A DNA stretch of 64,000 nt from Tilletiopsis washingtonensis (Eukaryota > Basidiomycota > Exobasidiomycetes > Entylomatales): positions 39,621 to 103,620 of the forward strand of contig NW_020312026.1 in the NCBI RefSeq assembly GCF_003144115.1. The letters are read 5' to 3'. Shown piece by piece: positions 45,616 through 56,871 of the stretch (position 1 is its first letter; each line of letters starts with the position of its first letter). The translations under genes and the position numbers were made by a program. The notes beneath the pieces were generated by a model. That model was not told where the DNA came from. It ran no database searches and worked only from the letters and a program-made list of their open reading frames with translations.

Positions 45616-48397
45616 CTAGATGTGCAGCTCGACGATGTTCGGGCCGCTCGCCTTCTTCTCCTCGTCGTCCTTCTTCGAGTTGCCTCGCTTGGCCTGGCTC
45701 GCCTGCTCGCGCGCCTCGGCGCGACGGATGCGTTCGGCGTTGGTGCGCAGCTTGCGCTTCGAGGCAGCTTCCAGACGCAGCTGCTTGGCGCTCGGCGGCG
45801 CGCCAGGCGGCGGCGGTACCGAGCCGGGCAACTGGCCATCCTTGCGAGGGCGACCCGGGCCACGACGAAGCGACGGCGCCGGCGGCGAGGGCGCTGCGGA
45901 TGACACGGAGGCCTCGTCGGCACCGGGCGCCACGCTGAGACGCGACAGCGCATCGGAGGCCTTTGCGCCCGCGCTGCTGCCCGTGCCCGAGCTCGTCACG
46001 CTTGCGCCGCTGCTGCGAGGCTCGTGCTCCTCCGGCTTCACAGTCGGACTGCGACTGCGGCTGCGGCGCTTCACGTCGCGGCCGTCGCTCAGCGGCGCCT
46101 TGCTTGCCGCACGCTTCGGGCGTGGGCCCGGACTCGAGGAGAGCGGTGTGCCAGGTGCAGTGTGCAATTCGGCGAGACTCGACGCAGCGATGCTCTGCAC
46201 CTTAAGGCCCATCGACTCTGCACTTGACTCCTCGCCGACGGCAGTCGTCGCTGTAGTTGAAGCATCGACGCTGGCTGCGTCGGCATTACTGCTGAATGCC
46301 GTCTCTGAAGAAGGACTGCCTCCTCGCACGCCGCGCCACTTGTTCACCACTTCGAGATGCGACGACGGCGACGATGGGAAAGCTCGCTCGCCCGTGTAGA
46401 CCACCTCGGCGTCGCCTGCCGCCTGAACCTCTGCGTCGATAGCGTCGACGTCTAGACCTTCGCCGAACTGGCTAGCCTGCCAGGCCTGCAGCGCCAGTTC
46501 CCATCCGCCGTTCTGCCGGATGAGGAAGCGCGCCAACGGCAGAGAGAGCTCGTTGCCCGTGCTACTGATGAGCAATGCCTCTTCCTCGGTCGGCTCCGTC
46601 TCCTCCTCGACCGCGGCGCTCGATGCGCCTCCGCTCGATGCCACGCCTCGCTCGCGAATGCGAGGCAGCCCAGAGTGCGGGCCGTCGATGTTGCGGATCG
46701 AGCTGTAGTGCTCCCAGTTGTGATAGCTGCAGAGCAGCTGGCGTGAGCAGAAGATGCCCAGATCGGGAAGCGTAGAGCAAGGACTCACGCAATGTAGAGC
46801 GGGCCCCATGCCTCTGGCCTAGCGTTCTCCAAGCCCTCGGCTGCAGCAGGCTGCAGCGAGCTGCTCGCGCCGGCGGCTGTCGAAGTAGAGGCGCTTGCAC
46901 TGCCCGTCGTTGAGATGCGCGGAGCCAGATCAGCAGCTCCCCTGCTCGCCTTGCGTTCTCGCATAGCCCGTCGTTGTTCCCTGGCCGAAGGGCCTGGCGC
47001 CTCTTGTTCGGGCCGCAGCGTCATCTGCAGCTGCTTGCGCTCTAGCTCGCGCCGTTCTCTTTCAGCTCGCGTGCTCGGCGCCTCGGTGTCGTCGACGGGC
47101 GAGACGATGTACACCAGTCCCGGCTGCATGATCTTGATCTCCTTCTGGTAGAGCTGCGCAAAGGCAGAGAGCTCGAGATGGCCGCCGTACGTGCCTGCTC
47201 GGCGTGTGAGCGGTGACTTCTGCGGGCGCACACTGGGCGAGTCCCAACTCACCGTTCTGGCGCATCGACCGCACATACTCGTCAAACGGCTTCTCGACAT
47301 CTACAAAGCCCGCAAACTTCTCGGGCTTGTCTGAGAGGTAGTTGCACACGCCGTCGCGCAGCATGGCGTGGAAGCCCGGGTGGCCATAGAACTGATCGGA
47401 CAGAGCACTGCAAGCGACGTGACGCGTGTGAGCCTGGAGGGGGGGAAAGCTCTCTGTGCCTCGCGCCGAGCAGCCAGCACGCACCGGAAGAGACAGTTGC
47501 CGTCGCCCATGGTGTTGGCGGCGTAGAGGTTCATGGCGCGCAGCTGGGCGTTGAGCTCTTTCTCCACTTGCGCTGGGTCTTCGAGGCCGTTGGTGAGCTG
47601 CGGGGTGGAGCAGGGTCAGCGCTGCAGCGGACCGCACCTCGACCGCGGCTGCCGGCCTCACCTTTGCCTTGCTGGAGCGCGTCACACGATCGCCTGCAGG
47701 AGTGAGACAGCGTCAGTATGCTGCTCGTCCGTTGTCTTGCCCCGCTCGCGGCTGCCGTGCGAGCGCAGCGTGATGGCCAGCGCGCGCGATGGAGTGCGGA
47801 CGGGGGGCGCAGAGGCCGGGACTCGGGCGCGGCGCGCGCAGGGCCCGCTGCGCGCTCATCGTCGCGCCGCCTGTGCTGCGATCCTCCATCGCGCAAGTCG
47901 CTGCGCCGAGCATGGCTGTGCGCTGCGCTCTCCACACGTGCGAGTGTGGTGCAGCAGCCAGCAGAGCTCTCCCTACTGTGGGCCAGGCCGGCACTGCTGC
48001 GGTGCACGCGCACGCGCGCCGGGCCTTGCGCCGCGCGCGGCCTGTCGCGTGCGCGCGCATTTGGCAGCAACGTGGAGGGCAAATTCGCCGTCTCTGCGCC
48101 GCGCCGCCCCCTCCGCCGCCCGCTCGCCTCGTCGCAACAGCGGCACAGGCCGATGCAGCTGCCCCGGACGCCAGCCTCAGCCTCCTCGGCCCCAGCTCTG
48201 CCTCTCGCTCGTGCGGTGCGCGCCAGTCGCGTGACGCGCGCGCGCGCGCGCGCCCTCGACTCACCGTTGCCGCCGCGTCCAGCGCGCGGCTGTCTGCGAT
48301 TGAGCGTGCTGCCGCCTGCGGCGCTGCTGCTGCTGCTGCCGCCCGCCGAGGCCGCGGCAGCAGCAGCAGCAGCGCCGTGCCGCTTCTTGGGCGGCAT
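45616..48397 (-). CDS. OTU-domain deubiquitinase, OTUD3-like
   Basis: Six exons (48397-48265, 47693-47662, 47597-47485, 47407-47253, 47194-46789, 46726-45616) give 649 residues. The OTU active site is MGDGNCLFRAL with Cys90 and Asp87; the catalytic His is in NWEHYSSIR (about His286). FYGHPGFHAMLRDGVCNYL and YGGHLELSAFAQLY are OTUD3/OTU6-type. After the catalytic domain, LARFLIRQNGGWELALQAW looks like a UBA-type helix bundle, then a Ser/Lys-rich tail with a KRRSRSRSP-like stretch. It should cleave ubiquitin chains. Intron 1 is 571 nt, the longest in the window, and starts beside a (CG)n run. The N-terminus MPPKKRHG is followed by an alanine run. Confidence 0.9.
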
Positions 48398-50058
48398 GGA
48401 AGGGCTAGCAGAGCAGCTTGCGAGGGGATGAAGGCAAGCCGCACTGCGTCCCCGAGAGAGCGATGAGGACGAGCAAGGTGAGGCGCGAAGGACACAGGGA
48501 TGGAGGAGGAGGAGACGAGGCGCAGCTGCGTCCGGGCGAAGCGCAGCCGCCTCCCCTCGGCGCGGGCGCACCGCAGCAGCCATGCATCAGCTGCAGCCGC
48601 AGGCCGGCCGCCAGCGCAGCAGCACGCAGAGGCAGGCAGTCAGCGAGAGCGCGAGTTCTCATGCACGCCCGCAGCAGCGCGCCGCACCCGCAGGCCGCAG
48701 GCCGTCTGCTGCATCTGCCCACCGCTCACGCTCTGCGGCAGCCGGGGCCGCCTCCTCTGCGCCGCGCTCCCCACGGGCCGCCGCTCTGCCAATCAGTCTC
48801 TCAAGCGCCGCGCGCGCGGCCGCAGATCAGCCGCAGCCGCCAGCAAGGTGCCGCCGGTCCGAGCCGCTCAGGGGCTGCTCAACACAGCTCTCACCCACCT
48901 CATCATCCATGGCGGACCGAGCGACGTCTTCTCTGCTGTCTGGCACGCCTACCCCAGCGCCGCGTGCCGTTTCTTCGTCTGCACAGGAGTCCTGCATCTG
49001 CTGCGGCTGCGATGCAGCATCCAGACTCCGGCGGTTTGCTTGCTCGCACGCAGCGGCAGCGTGGCTGCGCTGGCAGCGCCTCTGCTTGCTGCTTCTGCAC
49101 GCTGCGGCTTCTGCACGCTGCGGCGGCACCGGCATGAGCTGCAGAGGAGCATCGTTCCTCGTGCCGTGGGTCAGAGCAGACTGCTCCGATGCCCGCTCAC
49201 TCGTTTTGTTCCCACGAACTCCAGCTCTGCTGGCGTCTCTTCTCGCCGACGAAGAGTGGCTGCCATTTGTCTGCGAGCAGAAGGTGCATCGCATTGTCTC
49301 GTTGCACACCGGCCGCGCCAGCTGCTGCCCGCTGCCGCTGCCGCCAGCGTCTTGGACCGCCGATCAGCAGGCAGCTCGGCCTCATCGCGCTCGCGCCGCG
49401 GGTGCAGCAAGGCGCCGTAGCGCGGCAGGGTCCGCCGCCGTACTTGCAGATCTTTTAGACGCTGCGCACGCGTGGCGCTGAGGGCGGGCACCGCCGATGC
49501 CTCTCGGAGTCAGCGTGCTCGGACGGCTCAGGCAGCTCATTGACATGCATGAACGCAGGCTGTGTGCTCTGGCGTAGCCAGTCAACCTCTCCGTTCGCTT
49601 CTCACGACCTGAAGCAGCAGCGTGGGAGGATAGAGGACGGAGGGGTCTTGGCTGCGCCGCGCGGAGGCGCCATGTCGTGCAGCGGTGCAGGCATGAGGCA
49701 AGTGGAGGTCGGCGTCGGCCTCGGTGTGCGCTGCCGCCGCGGCTGCGCCGAACGTGCCGCTCCCTCGGCTGCAGATCTCGCATCTCGCCTCGGCACCGTG
49801 GCTCCGGACTCGGCTTCAGCGCCAGGGTGCGGTCCTGCTGCCGCCTCGCCGCATCGGACGCAGGCACCCTTGCAACGTCGTCCTGCAGCTGCGTGCCTGA
49901 GCTGGAGCTGCTCGGCTGACCTGGTGCAGCAGCACCAGGAAGCGGCGCCTGAGGCGCGCATGTCAGCGCCGCATCGGCCACGCTCGCCTCTTCTCTTGCA
50001 ACGACGACCGCCGACACGCACCGCCAGCATCAGCATCGCCTGGCACTTCAGACCAGAC
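48398..50058. promoter_or_regulatory. large divergent spacer, OTU gene / PAF-AH gene
   Basis: 1,661 bases between divergent starts. Long chance ORFs are present on both strands, Cys/Arg/Ala/Ser-rich without motifs. I see no gene, RNA or repeat that I can support. Confidence 0.5.
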
Positions 50059-52979
50059 ATGGGTCTGCCGCCGTACTCGGGGCCCTTCACCGTCGGCGTG
50101 CTCGACCTCGAGATTCCTGTGCGGCAGCCGCGCAGTGCGTGTCGTTTCGCGGCTCACTCTGCAGACGCTGCTTCTGCTCACCTCCGCTTCTCTGCACAGG
50201 CTTCGGCGCAGACACGGTGCCGAACGAACGGATCAACAAGCCAAAGAGCAGCCGGCCCAAGAAGCGCAGCAATGGCAGCGACAAGGCGGCACAGACGACG
50301 TGCAAAGACAGTCAGTGGGATCCCCTGACGGGCGGCGCAAAGACGTGCACGCTGCATCTCAGCACTGTGCTCTTCACGCTCTACTATCCTTCTGCCGTCG
50401 AGGGCGAGGCCGCAGACAGCTACGATCGGGCAGCTTGGCTTGGCCGGTGCGTGCGCCGCTGTGCCGACGAGTGGGCTCTGCACCCCGTGGGCGCTGACGT
50501 TGCTCCTCTAGGCCGAAGCGGAGGGGACTCAGTGCTCTCTTTCGCTACGTAGGCAACTACGGCCCAATGGCTGTGCCCGCCTCTCCCGCCATCTTTCTCC
50601 TCGCCGCAGCCAAGATGCGCGCCATCTGTGCACCGCCGCTGGCGGACCCCGACGATCCGCGCACGCGCGCCCCGCCGCCGTTTGCAAGAGATGCGACCGG
50701 GCTCTTCGGCGACCTTCCTCCTCGCTTCCCCGTGCTCTTGTTCAGTCACGGACTGGCGGGCAATCGACTTGCGTACTCCCAGTTCTGCGGCGAACTTGCG
50801 AGCCATGGCATCGTCGTTGCTGCACTGTCAGTCCCGCGCATCAACAAGAGCCTAGAGAAGCGCATCGCGATGCTGACACGTCACTCCGCAGCGACCATCG
50901 CGACGGGAGTGGACTCGCAAGTGCAGTGCGCGTACCGATGAGGGAGCCGAAAGCAGACTCGAGCGAGGAGAGCAGAGGCGAAGCAGGCTCTTCTCGCACG
51001 GCAGAGCAAGCTGCGTCTCAACGAAGCAAAGGCGAGGCGAGCATGGGTCCTCAGGAGGCATGTGCACAGCCGCAAGCCTTCGAGCAGAAGCATCACGGCG
51101 CACAAGCGCAGCAACTGCATGAGAACAGCGGGCGGCCACAGTTGACCAAAGGCGACGTGCCCTACCTGACCTTCGAGCGTCTCGGCATGCGTTCCTTCGC
51201 GCCCGATCCGAGGCCGGAGGAAGTGGCGATGCGCCAAGCCCAACTTGCGATGCGCGGCGCAGAGATCGATGAGTGCCTGCATGTCCTGCGACGCATCGCA
51301 GGCGGAGAAGGAGAGCAAGTGGCGAGGGAAAGCACCAGGGGCTTGGCGAACAAGCTCAGCAGTGGAGCGGCGAAGAGGGAGAGGAGGAGAAGGAGAGGCG
51401 ACGCGCCGCGAGGACCCGAGGCAAGTCTGGAGGGCGCGCCGGAGCGGCTGGCAGAGTGGAGAGACAAGCTGTGAGTGCAAAGGAGAAGCTGACGCATTGC
51501 TCGTTCGTGGCACACTCGTTGACCCCCCGCGTCTGCTCAGCGACGTGGACAAGCCGGCACTGGTGGGCCACTCCTTTGGCGGCGCCACGGTGCTGGAGAA
51601 GGCTCGGCAGAGCAGTCAGGAAGCAGAACAGCCCTGGTTGCTCATCATGGCGCTAGACCCCTGGGTGGAGCCACTCGTCGAAGATGATCGACCACCAAAC
51701 GTCACTCCAACGTGTGAGTTCAGCAGTTCTTGCGCCCGGCGTTTCGCGTGAGCGTGCTTCTGATGCCGCTCCTGGCGCTCCCGCAGATGTGTTGAACACC
51801 GAGGCATTCTCGGTGTGGCAGGAGAGCTTTACGAAGTTGAAACGGGTGCTGCATCAAGCGAGAGAGGCGAACGGAGAGCACAGAGGTTGGCTGATGTGAG
51901 TGCCCTCGACGGCGGATCTTTGCTGCATGTGCTCAAAGCGCGCCGCAGGACCGTGTGCGCCACGAACCATCTCGATGTGTCCGACTATCCGTTCCTCTTG
52001 CCCCATGTCTTTCGCTCCACAGTCGGACCAGAAGCAGCGGTGCGCCTCTTCAGCCGAGCCTGCCTGGTTCAGACTGGCCTGAGTCGACAACGCTTCCGCG
52101 AGCGTGCCGGTGCGCCGGGCGCCAAGTTTGAGGAGGGCGAGGGCGACCCGCTCATGGGAGGTGGAGTGAAGCGTGCGAGAGAGGTGGGCACGCAGGCCAT
52201 GGCCAGTCTCACGGACGTGGGCAGTCGACCGGCCGAGGCAGATGCCAAGGGCGCCAGCGAAGACTGGGAGCGTTCTCGTGTCCGCGCGCAGAGGCAGGAA
52301 GCTTCGTCCAGTAGCGACGCCCCGAGCAGCGACGCCTGCACGCCGCAAGCTCGTCCAGCGCACGACGACAGCAGCAGCACTCCGCGCTTGGGCAGCGCAG
52401 CAGCTCCAGACACCTCGACGCCGCAGTCGCACACGTCGACGACGGGCAGTGGCAAGGCCAAGAAGCATCATGAGCTACTCGAGCGTCTGATGCACGGGCA
52501 CGGCGACGAGGAACAGAAGCGCAAGGTGCGAGGCGTGATCGCGAAGCGCAGCAACTCGGGTAACAACTTGCTCGGAGGTGAGTTTGAAGGCCAGAGAGGA
52601 GGGGGAGAAGGGGGGGGCGCGCCGCTTCTGTCACCCCCCCCCCCGGCGCGCGGATGGCTAGCTGATGCCCGTGGCGTTGCGTCGCCAGTGCCTCGCACGA
52701 GTGCAGACCTCGTCGACTGGAGCTCCGACGCTTCGCAGGTGCAAGATGCGGATCGCGACGCCGACGAAGTGCACCGCACCCTCGAGGACATCTCGAGGCG
52801 CCTGGCGTACAAGCGTCCCAAGATCCACTCGCTCCTCGCGCTCCTCTTCCGCTTGAAGGGCGTCAGACCTGGCCTGGATACTGTGAGTGAAGACTGAAGG
52901 ATGAGAGCAGGGGCGGATGATGCTGACGCTAACCCGCGACGCACAGCCTGGAAGCGTGCTGGTCCACTCGCTCTCCTGA
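50059..52979 (+). CDS. PAF-acetylhydrolase-like lipase
   Basis: Nine exons (50059-50134, 50200-50446, 50512-50826, 50892-51470, 51541-51713, 51787-51895, 51949-52577, 52689-52882, 52947-52979) give 784 residues. Family marks: N-terminal GPFTVGVLDLEIPV, PVLLFSHGLAGNRLAYS, ASHGIVVAAL then DHRDGSG, nucleophile elbow GHSFGG, LDPW for the Asp, and TNHLDVSDYPFL for the His. It hydrolyses short acyl esters of phospholipids in related enzymes (PAF-AH, group VII phospholipase A2). It is almost twice the usual length. There is an insertion of about 100 residues before the nucleophile and a Ser/Ala/Arg-rich tail of about 270 residues after the His, ending SVLVHSLS. The intron 52578-52688 is in frame and was inferred from its G/C runs and splice sites. 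Confidence 0.88.
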
Positions 52980-53130
52980 GCCATGCAGTCGCCTGCGAGA
53001 GAGCCTCATGTATTGCGGGGCGTGAGGCGAATGTCGAACCGATGCTCTACTGTTACATGAATGCGTGCGTCAAACTGGCTCCTTCCTGCTTCATCCTTGT
53101 GCGCGCCCTTCTCCGCTGCCAGACAAAAGC

Positions 53131-53662
53131 TCAGTGTTCTCCCGGTCCATGGCTGGTCGATCGAAAGGGATTGAGCGGACGCATGCGCCATCGACTTCGC
53201 GTGCTTGCATCGCCATCTGCGCCTTCTCCCTGCGCGGCAGCAGCGGCGGCAGACGACGGCTGCTCCTCGTCGTCTTCGCCGCCTTCTGGACGCGCCGGAA
53301 GCGCAGGCAAGGAGCGTGTGGGCCGCACGCGCACGAAGATGAGGATGGAGAAGGACGTCGCGAAGATGCCTGTGTCTGGTGCGTCAGGCGAGGAGGGCAA
53401 CACGCGACAAGAGCCGAAGAAGCCGGGAAAGGTCAACTCACAAGCGCCGAGGATGAAGATGGCCTGAGGCAAAGTCTCGGTCGTGTATTCGAAGAGAGGC
53501 AGGAAGATGGAGGGTCCTAAGATGGCCGATGCCAGTGCGTTGAGCACGGCCCAGGCTGCAAAGAGCTTGCCTGCGTCGTTCTCGTGCTGGCGGGTCGAGG
53601 CGAGCCCGAGGGAAGGGGGGGGAGGTAGCGTCAGCACACGATGCTTTGCGGGTCGGGGGAAA

Positions 53663-53714
<52 letters not shown>

Positions 53715-55737
53715 AGGACGGACGGCAGGGAAGGAGGAGGAAGAAACTCACGTCGAGCAGGGCAAGAGCCAGTGAGCTCATCGCACTCGGCGCCGCTCCG
53801 CCAAGCGAGACCAAAAAGCTGAAGAGGACGAACGGCACGGGTCCCTGTCCGTGCGTGGCGGCGAGGGCCGTGTAGCAGAGCGCGTCGACGGCGATGCTGC
53901 CGAGCGCGAGGCGCCGGTCGAAGTGCGAGTCATGCAGCAGGCGAATGTGCTTTGCGCGGATGCGCCACAGCTCGCGCGAGTCGGCGCGGCCGCCGTGCAG
54001 CTCCTCGGGCGCCGCCGAGGAGGAGAGATAGGAAGTGTCGCGTTCTGCGAATGCGACGCGCTCGTCGTTGGTGGAAGAAGACGAAGAAGACTTCTTGGCG
54101 TTGCGAGGATTGCCTGCATCGTCAAGCACCACTTCATCACCCTCGTCCTGCGGCAGCGAGATCGTCTTCTTCGGCCGATGCATGAGCTTGATGAACAGCG
54201 GCACCACGGCCGTCAGGCAGAGCACTCGTGCGACGCTGCCAAACGTAATGAGCAGGCCGAGCTGCGGCGGGCCCCAGTTGAACATGAACTGCGCATACGA
54301 GACTTTGGGCGTCAGCACGCCAATCATCGTCGCCTCGATGAAGTAGGCGAGCGACAGCAGCGTCAGGTTCCAGTCGAGCTTGGACGCCGAGCGCGCCGTC
54401 GAGACGTGCGAGACGGAAATGTGCGAGGCGGCGGCTTCGTTTTGCGGCGCAGCAGACGTGTCGGAATCTTCGACGCAGCGACGCTTGGGCAGCAGCATGA
54501 CGAGGGGTTGAAAGGGCATGGCGAGCAGCACGAAGAGGCGGTTGCGACGCCACTTTGCGCCGCTGACGCCCGGCAACGGATTGCCGTCGCGATCTTCGCC
54601 TTTTGCTGCCGCCTCGGCGTCGTGCTTGGCCTCCAGCATGCGTTCCTTCGAGAGCGACTCGGGCAGAATGAAGGCGACGAAGAGGAAGTAGGTGCCGTGC
54701 GAGGCGAGGGCGACGTAGAAGGGCATGGCGAGCGAGCCGGTGTGCTTGGCGATGAAGCCGCCGAGCACGGAGCCCGAGCCATAGCCGAGGAAGAGGACGC
54801 CGGAGATGATGCTGAGAATCTTGCTCTTGGAGCCCGGCGGGCTGACGTCTGCCACGTATGCCTGGTTGGCGGCGGCCAGCGTGGCAAAGCCGCCGAAGAT
54901 GCCCTGGATGAGGGCGCCGATTATGAGAAAGTTTGTGCCGCCGGGCACGCGCTCGATGGGCACGTGGGTGAGGAGAATGTAGCAGGCGTCGGCGACGAGA
55001 AAGCCAAAGATGCTCATGCGCAGCACGGGCACGCGGCCGATGCGGTCCGAGAGGGCACCCCAGAAGCCCGTGCCCGCCACGGCCACGAGGCCCATGGCCA
55101 GCTCGATGCGCAGAAAGAGCGCCGCCATGGCGCTCTGCACGGCGGGAATGGTGCGGCAGTGCTCGTGCATCGGCACGCCGACGGTGGTGCTACTGGAGGC
55201 GAAGTATTGGAGCGAAGAGGGCGCCGGTGCAGAGGAGGAGAGCAGTGACGCCGGTGCAGAGGAGGAGAGCAGTGACGCCGGTGCAGAGGAGGAGAGCAGT
55301 GACGCCGGTGCAGAGGAGGACAATAGTGGCGCCTGTTGTTGCTGCTGCAGCGTATACCTCGGCGTCTGCCACCTCTCCTCTGCGCGCCCCTCTGCCACGC
55401 TCATCTCTGCCACCGCGCTGCCGCTGCTGCCCTGCCCGCCCTGGCGCACATCCAGGCCCATCTCGTGGCACAGCAGCTGCGTGATGAGCTCCTGGCGCGG
55501 CGCCATGACGATGCCGCCGGCTGCGGCGAGGAGGAAGATGGCGGGCGGCAGCCAGAGGCCCGAGGGGCGCCGGTAGAAGGGCAGCGTGGCGATGTGCGAG
55601 AGATAGGCATCGTTGGAGGGCCGCTTGGCGGGCGTGGAGACGCCAGGCGAGCGCGAGGGCGAGGCGGAGGAATGGCGCAGAAGAGGCGTGCGCTCCGAGG
55701 AGCCGGTGCCTCGAGGCGGCGACGAGGAGCGCGGCAT
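53131..55737 (-). CDS. major facilitator superfamily transporter
   Basis: Three exons (55737-53752, 53586-53442, 53369-53131) give 789 residues. A disordered Ser/Pro start is followed by TM1 (LPPAIFLLAAAGGIVMAP). A long loop contains the 9-residue tandem repeat SSSAPASLL, and then come the remaining spans. The MFS signature is GALSDRIGRVPVLR after TM2, with VLGGFIAKHTG later. The central loop between the two halves is about 130 residues, charged and serine-rich. Substrate unknown; it resembles fungal tetracycline-resistance-like MFS proteins of vacuole or plasma membrane. Intron 1 contains a 49-base G run (plus strand), so its length may be wrong in the assembly. Exons 2 and 3 restore the last spans (KLFAAWAVLNALAS; FATSFSILIFV). 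Confidence 0.88.
53663..53711. repeat. 49-bp G homopolymer in an intron
   Basis: An uninterrupted run of 49 G on the plus strand, lying in the first intron of the MFS gene. On the coding strand it is a C run upstream of the branch site. Such runs are error-prone in sequencing. Confidence 0.97.
55223..55330 (-). repeat. 27-bp coding tandem repeat in the MFS gene
   Basis: Three exact copies and a diverged fourth of a 27-base unit (GCCGGTGCAGAGGAGGAGAG plus CAGTGAC on the plus strand) encode SSSAPASLL repeats in the loop after the first membrane span. Confidence 0.93.
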
Positions 55738-56574
55738 GCTGGAATGGACGTGCCTTGACAGAGGAGAGTGTGGAGAGCAAGCAAGGCGCGAGCAGCGCTG
55801 GATGGGCGCAGGCGCAGCGCAGTCGGGAGTACGACCCTGGCAGCGCGCGCGCGGCCGCCGCGGCTCGCGCACCGGCTCGCCGGACTTTAGCTGCGCGGCA
55901 TCTCCGGCTGACCAATGTCACCGCCCCTGTCTGTCACTTGGCCTGTTGCCCGCGAGCGGCGCGCTCGCCTTCGACATTCGCAAAGGGGTGAGAGGCACTG
56001 GAACTGCTCGACAGCGCAAGCAGCGTCAAAGACTGTTGTGCTCAGTGCACGCTTGGACCAGGGCTTCTCATCATGTGCGCCTGCAGCTGCGAGCATGGCA
56101 GCGCACACTCGCACGTCCACGCCTCGCGCCGTACAAAGACGCCAGAGGCAGAAGCGCGTCACGCGCGCGCGCCGGCGTGCCTCGCCCTCGCGAAGCGGCG
56201 TCTGCCGGCCTGTGCTCCACGCCGCAAATCTCTGCTGTGGCGACTACTGCTGCCTCTCAGCCTTGTGCTGCAGCCCACGACTGTTCGGTGACCGCAGCAG
56301 ATCTTCTTGACCCGGACACAGGCGACTCGTCGCTGCGGGGAAGAGGAGCGAGTGGGGTGTCTCGCGCGAGAAAGGCGGCGCAGCGATGTGGAGGCGGCCG
56401 CCTGGGCGCGCCTCGAGCTCACTTCGCTTGCCCTTGACGCGCACGCTTGCTGGCCTTGCCTCCTCTCCTCCATCTGCCTTCAACTGTCATCGCCTCTTCC
56501 CTACCTCTCTGCTCTCTACAACCACCAGCCTTCACGCATCGCCCAAGTCTCACTCGCGTCCCAGTACACCCGCC
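55738..56574. promoter_or_regulatory. divergent promoter region, MFS / UPF0029 gene
   Basis: 837 bases between divergent starts. The UPF0029-proximal 150 bases are strongly pyrimidine-rich (CTCTCCTCCATCTGCC-like), fitting a leader. No gene recognised. Confidence 0.5.
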
Positions 56575-56825
56575 ATGTCCTCCCGTCCTCGTCGCGCCGC
56601 CGCCTCGCTCTCTCGTCGCGCCATCCTCGCCGACGCCAGCGACGACGACGAGGGCGCGAGCGGCTCAGACGCCTCAGGCAGTCGTAGTGGCGGCGGCAAG
56701 CAGAAGCGGCGCTTCGCCGACTCCGACGAGTCCGACAGCGCAGATGAATGGCGCCCCGCCGCTGCTACTGCTGCGCCGGACGGGGTGAAGGGCAAGCGCG
56801 CACGGCCAACGAGGCAGGCGCAGCC

Positions 56826-56871
<46 letters not shown>

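Noticed and set aside
48582-49481. 299-codon ORF between the OTU and PAF-AH genes
   Set aside because: Cys/Arg/Ala/Ser-rich with no recognisable domain or start context; several overlapping frames are equally open.
53131-53752. Read-through of the MFS introns giving a polyproline segment
   Set aside because: The segment is a C homopolymer intron with proper donor, CTGAC and acceptor; splicing restores conserved membrane spans.
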